A DNA stretch of 10,694 bases from Sulfurimonas sp. (GTDB lineage: Bacteria > Campylobacterota > Campylobacteria > Campylobacterales > Sulfurimonadaceae): contig JALUKS010000096.1 in NCBI GenBank assembly GCA_027056465.1, positions 1-10,694 of the forward strand, in the 5' to 3' direction. Under the pieces are notes generated by a model. That model saw nothing but the letters and a program-made list of their open reading frames with translations. It had not been told where the DNA came from and did no database searches. Positions 6,814 through 10,694 of the stretch are shown here, one piece after another. The first letter of the stretch is position 1; each line of letters starts with the position of its first letter. The position numbers were made by a program, and so were the translations under genes.

Positions 6814-7758
6814 TTATTCTCCTTTACTTAAACTCATAACATAAGCAGCGATAGCTTCTTTCTGTTTAGGGTTAAGTCTATCCATAATAGGCATCTTACC
6901 GATTGTTCCAACTTTACCGTAGTCAAGTACATTCACAACAAGTTGAGAGTTCCAAGCATTGATTTGTGGAGCCATACCAGCTACACCTTCACCATTAGCA
7001 CCGTGACACATAACACAAGTACCAGCAAATACTTTTGCACCAGCACTATTTTTGTCTTTAAATCCATCAGCAACATATTTTGCTACTGCATCAATTTCTG
7101 TATCTGTAATTGGAGCATAGTTGTTATTAGCATTCATAAGACCTGAACGATCTGGCATCGCTGATTCAGTTCCAAGTAGTTTTCCAGTTAATCCATGAAT
7201 AACTGCATACTTCACACTCTTCTCAGATATTCTCTGGTTTAAGTCTGCAGCATCAATCTCACCATTACCATCAGCATTAAGTCCATGACAAGCAACACAC
7301 TCAACAAGGTAAACTGACTCACCCATATTAACTAGTTGATCGCCTTTAACATTTGCATATTTTTTCTCAAACTGTGCAGTTTTCTCTGCAACTTCTTCAT
7401 TGTACTGACCGATTTGAGAGAAGGCATTTACTGGATAACCAACTAGAAAATACCACATACCCCAAATCATTGTACCTAAAAATATAATAGCCCAACCAAA
7501 AGGTACAGGGTTTTTATATTCACCTATGTTGTCCCAAGATTCATCTGCAAGTTCACCAGTAGCGGTGTCTGTTTGCATCTGACGAACATACTTGATTACA
7601 ACAAATATTGTAATAATTACAAGGGCAACTGCACCTGCAATCGCAAGCATATTGACGATATCACCATTTAGACCACCTTTTTGATAGCCAACTGTTGCGT
7701 ACGTCGCACCGAGCATTGCAGCAGTAATAATGAGTCCCCAAAGATAAAGCTTATTCAT
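6814..7758 (-). CDS. ccoP: cbb3-type cytochrome c oxidase subunit CcoP (di-haem cytochrome c)
   Basis: This is the membrane-anchored di-haem cytochrome c subunit that passes electrons toward CcoO and CcoN. The 314-residue protein carries two haem c sites, CVACH at 154-158 and CVMCH at 248-252, with likely distal methionines M201 (SAMPDRSG) and M289 (GKMPIMDR). The FixP N-terminal signature is visible at about 84-112 (NPVPFGWAI to VGYPVNAF). Three hydrophobic segments appear (about 4-20, 37-57 and 87-107), one more than the two usual in Pseudomonas CcoP. Its ribosome site, AGGAGAG, is fused to the ccoQ stop codon (TAGGAG at 7765-7770), six bases before the ATG. It lies nine... bases-scale close to ccoQ upstream and two bases before the DUF4006-type gene downstream, in the standard N-O-Q-P order. 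Confidence 0.97.
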   Translation of the reverse strand: MNKLYLWGLIITAAMLGATYATVGYQKGGLNGDIVNMLAIAGAVALVIITIFVVIKYVRQMQTDTATGELADESWDNIGEYKNPVPFGWAIIFLGTMIWGMWYFLVGYPVNAFSQIGQYNEEVAEKTAQFEKKYANVKGDQLVNMGESVYLVECVACHGLNADGNGEIDAADLNQRISEKSVKYAVIHGLTGKLLGTESAMPDRSGLMNANNNYAPITDTEIDAVAKYVADGFKDKNSAGAKVFAGTCVMCHGANGEGVAGMAPQINAWNSQLVVNVLDYGKVGTIGKMPIMDRLNPKQKEAIAAYVMSLSKGE

Positions 7759-7767
7759 GTATCTCTC

Positions 7768-7971
7768 CTATTTTTTCTTTTCATCTGAGATAGGTTTTAC
7801 CGGAGCATCACCTATATCATCTTTTAGTGCCATATCACTGTAGTGTTCATAATCAACACCAGAAGAGTCTTTTCTATTTTTATAGAGATGGTAGATATAG
7901 CTATATGAGCCTACTACCAAAAATATAATTAAGAAAAAGTACCCATAAGCTGCAAATGTATTAACGTCCAC
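7768..7971 (-). CDS. ccoQ: cbb3-type oxidase small subunit CcoQ
   Basis: The 67-residue protein has one membrane helix at about 8-30 (YGYFFLIIFLVVGSYSYIY) and a hydrophilic lysine- and aspartate-rich cytoplasmic tail, as usual for CcoQ, which stabilises the oxidase and the association of CcoP with it. Identity rests mainly on size, topology and position between ccoO and ccoP, since CcoQ sequences are poorly conserved. The start is GTG at 7971, chosen because GAGGAG stands five bases upstream and no ATG precedes the helix in frame. It begins 12 bases after the ccoO stop. No cofactor-binding motif is present or expected. Confidence 0.88.
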   Translation of the reverse strand: MDVNTFAAYGYFFLIIFLVVGSYSYIYHLYKNRKDSSGVDYEHYSDMALKDDIGDAPVKPISDEKKK

Positions 7972-7983
7972 TACAACTCCTCA

Positions 7984-8676
7984 CTATTTAAGACTATTTA
8001 AATACGCAATTAAAGCTACAATTTCTGGAACTTCTCCATGCGCAACAATGTCTTTAACATCTTGATTTTTCATTTTTGATGCAACTTTTTTAGCCTCAGC
8101 TAATGCGTCTGCATTCGCTCCTGCGATAGATTTTGCTAACTTCACAACTTGTGTAGTTCCATCTTTCATAGGAATTGGCTTATTGTATGGTACACCAAAA
8201 AATTCTTGATCTGTTACTTGTTCTGCAAATGCAGTCTCTATATCTGCTTTGGTTGTAAATAACCAAGGATATGCAGGCATAATTGAACCTTGAACAATTT
8301 TAACAGGGTCCATCATGTGGTTTTCATGCCACTCAGTAGTTCTGTAGTTACCTACACGCATTAAGTCTGGACCAGTTCTTTTAGAACCCCAGAGGAATGG
8401 TCTATCATAAGCATACTCACCACTTAAAGAGTAGTGACCATAACGGTCAGTCTCAGCTTTAAACGGACGAATAAGTTGTGAGTGACAAGTGTTACAACCA
8501 TTTTTGATGTAAACTTGACGACCAGCTATCTCTAAAGTAGAGTATGGTTTAGTCCCTATAGTAGGACGGGAAGCTTGTGCAAAGTTTGGAACGATTTCGA
8601 TCAAACCTGCAAACGCGATTGTAACAAATACACCTACCGCGAAAAGAAACGGGTGTTTTTCTAACCAATGAAACAT
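7984..8676 (-). CDS. ccoO: cbb3-type cytochrome c oxidase subunit CcoO (mono-haem cytochrome c)
   Basis: This is the mono-haem cytochrome c subunit that relays electrons from CcoP to the CcoN core. In the 230-residue protein, a membrane anchor at about 10-30 follows the start HWLEKHPF, and the haem c site CNTCH is at 61-65 in the family-typical string GCNTCHSQLIRPF. The distal ligand is probably M133 in GSIMPAYPWL. Further family blocks are YDRPFLWGSKRTGPDL (90-105) and the HENHMMDP region (117-124). A ribosome site, GGGAGGA, precedes the ATG by about eight bases. The gene begins 18 bases after ccoN, and ccoQ follows within 12 bases. Length is in the usual range and nothing is missing. Confidence 0.97.
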   Translation of the reverse strand: MFHWLEKHPFLFAVGVFVTIAFAGLIEIVPNFAQASRPTIGTKPYSTLEIAGRQVYIKNGCNTCHSQLIRPFKAETDRYGHYSLSGEYAYDRPFLWGSKRTGPDLMRVGNYRTTEWHENHMMDPVKIVQGSIMPAYPWLFTTKADIETAFAEQVTDQEFFGVPYNKPIPMKDGTTQVVKLAKSIAGANADALAEAKKVASKMKNQDVKDIVAHGEVPEIVALIAYLNSLK

Positions 8677-8694
8677 AATATAATCCTCCCTCTC

Positions 8695-10188
8695 TTAAGC
8701 GCCCATAGGCGATGCATTAGCTGGTTCACTATCAAGTCTTTTTCCAGCAGTCATAGTTTTGTAAATGTTATACGAGAACATAAAGAAACCAATTAGGAAT
8801 AATAGTCCACCTGTACCACGAAGTGCATAGTATGGGTGAAGTACATTAACAGTGTCAATAAATGAGTATGCTAAGTTCCCATACTCATCATGCGCACGCC
8901 ACATCATACCTTGAGTGATACCTGAAATCCACATAGATGTAAAGTAAAAAACAATACCTAAAGTTTGAATCCAGAACTGTGTAGCCATAAGACTTTTTGA
9001 GTATAACTCACGTTTAAATACACGTGGAGCCATGTGAAAAAGTGAAGCCATAATCATAAATCCAACCCAACCTAAAGTACCATCATGCACGTGACCAACA
9101 ATCCAGTCAGTAAAGTGAGCAATAGCATTAACAGATTTGATAGCTTGAATAGGACCTTCTAATGTTGAGAACATATAGAATGTAGAAGCAAGTACCATAA
9201 ACTTAATTAGTGGAGATGATGCAACTTGTTGCCACTCCCCTTTCATCGTTAAGAGCATATTGATCGCTGAACCCCATGAAGGAAGAATAAGAACAATTGA
9301 GAAGATAGATCCCATAGTTTGTACCCAGTCAGGAACAGTTGAGTAAAGAAGGTGGTGACCACCAGCCCATAAGTAAACAAACATCAATCCCCAGAAAGAG
9401 AGTAGTGAAAGTTTATATGAGTAGATAGCTTGACCAGACTCTTTTGGTAAAAAGTAGTAAATCATAGCAATAATAGGCACTGTAAATACAAATGCAACTG
9501 CATTGTGACCATACCACCACTGAACAAGTGCATCATTTGTACCTGCATACATAGACACTGAGTGCATCCAGCTACCCATATTTGTCTCACCAATAGCATC
9601 TGTAGCTAACATTGTAGGGATTTCCATATTGTTAAATAGGTAAAGCATAGCCACACCTAAGAAAGTAGCAATATAGTACCAAACAGAGATATAGAGTGAT
9701 TTCTCACGGCGAATACCGATAAGACCAAATATACTCACACCCCATAGTACCCAAACTACAACGATAGCAATATCTATAGGCCACTCAAATTCAGCATACT
9801 CTTTAGAAGTTGTATATCCCATGAAAAGTGATACAACTGCTGCTGCAACACCAACTACATATAACCAAAATTGAAGTTTACCAATAAACATCAAAAATTT
9901 TGATTCTGCCATAGATACTTTTAGTACCCTTTGACCAACATAATACCAAGTAGCAAAAATACCACTTACTGTAAATCCAAATGCAACTGCATCAGTATGC
10001 AATGGACGAAGACGACCGAACGCTGTGTATTGTGCAGCACTTTTTCCTAGGATTGTATTTAATCCAGGGAATGCAAGTTCAAATGCAAGTAATACACCAA
10101 TGCTCATTCCAACAATTCCAAAAACAACTGTTGTTAACATGAACATCTTTGCAACCGTATAGTCGTACTCTAATGGACGATTCTCCAT
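8695..10188 (-). CDS. ccoN: cbb3-type cytochrome c oxidase catalytic subunit CcoN
   Basis: This is the catalytic subunit of a C-family haem-copper oxidase, which reduces oxygen to water with high affinity at low oxygen and pumps protons across the inner membrane. The 497-residue protein has about twelve membrane helices. Metal ligands are all visible: H64 (RPLHTDAVAFG) and H366/H368 region (VGHVHDG) for the haems, H228 (WWYGHNAVAF) with H278 and H279 (AGGHHLLYS) for copper B, and Y272 six residues before H278, the position of the cross-linked tyrosine in cbb3 enzymes. The start is supported by AGGAGG at 10195-10200, six bases before the ATG. It is the first gene after the carA terminator, so the promoter for the operon should lie in the 224-base leader upstream, which contains paired direct repeats. 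Confidence 0.98.
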   Translation of the reverse strand: MENRPLEYDYTVAKMFMLTTVVFGIVGMSIGVLLAFELAFPGLNTILGKSAAQYTAFGRLRPLHTDAVAFGFTVSGIFATWYYVGQRVLKVSMAESKFLMFIGKLQFWLYVVGVAAAVVSLFMGYTTSKEYAEFEWPIDIAIVVVWVLWGVSIFGLIGIRREKSLYISVWYYIATFLGVAMLYLFNNMEIPTMLATDAIGETNMGSWMHSVSMYAGTNDALVQWWYGHNAVAFVFTVPIIAMIYYFLPKESGQAIYSYKLSLLSFWGLMFVYLWAGGHHLLYSTVPDWVQTMGSIFSIVLILPSWGSAINMLLTMKGEWQQVASSPLIKFMVLASTFYMFSTLEGPIQAIKSVNAIAHFTDWIVGHVHDGTLGWVGFMIMASLFHMAPRVFKRELYSKSLMATQFWIQTLGIVFYFTSMWISGITQGMMWRAHDEYGNLAYSFIDTVNVLHPYYALRGTGGLLFLIGFFMFSYNIYKTMTAGKRLDSEPANASPMGA

Positions 10189-10194
10189 ATATAG

Positions 10195-10200
10195 CCTCCT
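10195..10200 (-). promoter_or_regulatory. Strong ribosome binding site of ccoN
   Basis: The perfect AGGAGG lies six bases before the ccoN ATG. It is the best match to the anti-Shine-Dalgarno sequence in the window, and it fixes the start at 10188, fitting high expression of the catalytic subunit. Confidence 0.85.
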
Positions 10201-10220
10201 TAAAATTCAAAGCAATTAAG

Positions 10221-10249
10221 TTTAGTAAATATGATAAGTATTTAGTAAA
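10221..10249. repeat. Paired 9-bp direct repeats upstream of ccoN
   Basis: The plus strand carries TTTAGTAAA at 10221-10229 and again, identical, at 10241-10249, a spacing of exactly 20 bp or about two helical turns. Both lie 33-61 bases upstream of the ccoN start. Direct repeats at this spacing are a common layout for dimeric response regulators, so a control site for the oxidase operon is possible. The leader is very AT-rich, so chance is not excluded. Confidence 0.5.
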
Positions 10250-10387
10250 CTAATTAACACTGAATGATAGCGACTCAATGGTTTAAATTATCTTAATTAA
10301 GAGTTAAATTATGAGATTTATTAGCTTTTTGTTTACTTTTGTAGTTTTATTGCTCTTTAAGGATTGAATAGAAGGTTTGTGATTTGC

Positions 10388-10408
10388 AAAACAGACTTAT
10401 AAAGTCTG
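10388..10408 (-). terminator. Rho-independent terminator after carA
   Basis: Read on the minus strand, CAGACTT, loop TAT, AAGTCTG form a perfect 7-bp stem followed by TTTT. It begins five bases after the carA stop codon. On the plus strand the same stem is followed by five T, so it could stop transcription in both directions. It separates carA from the oxidase operon. Confidence 0.75.
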
Positions 10409-10412
10409 CTTT

Positions 10413-10694
10413 TTATCTTCTGATAAGCTCTAAAAATTCTGAAAATATATAGGCACTCTCTTTAGGTCCAGGACTCGCTTCTGGGTGATGCTGTACTGAA
10501 AATATCGGTGCATTGTTATAACGGAGTCCTTCGATAGTGTTATCAAAAAGGTTTGTATGGGTTACTTCTGCTATCTCTGTGATGTTATCAGGAACATTAT
10601 AGTTATGATTTTGTGCCGTTATCTCCACAAATCCTGATTTTTCATTTTTGACTGGATGATTACCACCGTGATGACCAAACTTGAGTTTAAAAGT
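10413..10694 (-). CDS. carA: Carbamoyl-phosphate synthetase small (glutaminase) subunit, C-terminal part
   Basis: The frame is open to the right edge and encodes the last 93 residues of CarA, which releases ammonia from glutamine for the large subunit CarB to make carbamoyl phosphate for pyrimidine and arginine synthesis. The visible part starts in the class I glutamine amidotransferase domain with TFKLKFGHHGGNHPV, followed by EITAQNHNYNVP and the catalytic His-x-Glu block FSVQHHPEASPGP, equivalent to H353 and E355 of the E. coli enzyme. The catalytic cysteine is upstream of the window. The methionine at 10628 is internal to the protein, not a start, because homology continues through it to the edge. 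A hairpin terminator follows directly, so carA ends its own transcript and is probably unrelated in function to the oxidase genes. Confidence 0.95.
   Translation of the reverse strand, partial: TFKLKFGHHGGNHPVKNEKSGFVEITAQNHNYNVPDNITEIAEVTHTNLFDNTIEGLRYNNAPIFSVQHHPEASPGPKESAYIFSEFLELIRR

Larger units (their letters stand above)
10189..10387 (-). promoter_or_regulatory. Leader and presumed promoter region of the cco operon
   Basis: This stretch between the carA terminator and ccoN has no supported gene on the minus strand. It is the only sizeable non-coding space in the window and must carry the promoter if the oxidase operon is not read through from carA. GATAAT at 10287-10292 (read on the minus strand) is a possible -10 element, but no clear -35 stands 17 bp upstream, which is common for Campylobacterota sigma-70 promoters. 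TATCAT between the paired direct repeats is another weak option. The exact start of transcription cannot be fixed from sequence alone. Confidence 0.5.

Noticed and set aside
10265..10279. FNR-like box (TTGAG...TATCA on the minus strand) upstream of ccoN
   Set aside because: The half-sites do not have the spacing of a TTGAT-N4-ATCAA palindrome and match poorly, so it is not reported as an FNR site.
10413..10628. A separate 71-residue gene starting at the ATG at 10628
   Set aside because: The sequence upstream in the same frame (FKLKFGHHGGNHPVKNEKSG) is also CarA, so the methionine is internal to a gene that enters from the right edge.

Overview
The window looks like a chromosomal segment of a Campylobacterota (Epsilonproteobacteria) bacterium, most like a Sulfurimonas-type organism. 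The evidence is a ccoNOQP operon followed by a DUF4006-type protein and a FixH protein, a low-GC AT-rich style, tight gene packing with clear AGGAG ribosome sites, and a carA/cco/addB/addA neighbourhood. From memory, Campylobacter jejuni has a similar order (cco genes, then small periplasmic proteins, then addB-addA); this recall was not checked here. All genes lie on the minus strand, so transcription runs from high to low coordinates.

Layout in the direction of transcription. (1) 10694-10413: the C-terminal end of carA, the glutaminase subunit of carbamoyl-phosphate synthetase, closed by a hairpin terminator at 10388-10408. (2) 10412-10189: an AT-rich leader of 224 bases. It holds a perfect 9-bp direct repeat spaced exactly 20 bp apart and a strong ribosome site for ccoN. 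(3) 10188-6814: ccoN, ccoO, ccoQ and ccoP, the complete structural set of a cbb3-type cytochrome c oxidase with all expected haem and copper ligands. (4) 6811-5283: an accessory membrane/periplasmic block made of a DUF4006-type protein, a 29-residue one-helix protein that an ordinary ORF length cutoff misses, a TPM-like periplasmic protein with a C-terminal anchor, and FixH/CcoH. (5) 5273 to the left edge: addB (nuclease with an iron-sulfur site), an Rpn-family PD-(D/E)XK nuclease gene, and addA (UvrD/RecB-type helicase, cut by the window edge before its own nuclease domain).

The genes from ccoN to addA are separated by no more than 61 bases, usually 0-18, and sometimes overlap. No terminator is visible between them. 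The window therefore reads as one long potential transcription unit linking micro-aerobic respiration to double-strand-break repair. Oxidase assembly genes ccoG, ccoI and ccoS are not in the window.

The points most worth a second look are the hidden 29-residue protein inside the oxidase operon, the uncharacterised accessory block around it, the AT-rich rpn gene lodged between addB and addA, and the paired direct repeats in front of ccoN. I see no rRNA, tRNA, CRISPR array or insertion sequence with recognisable ends.
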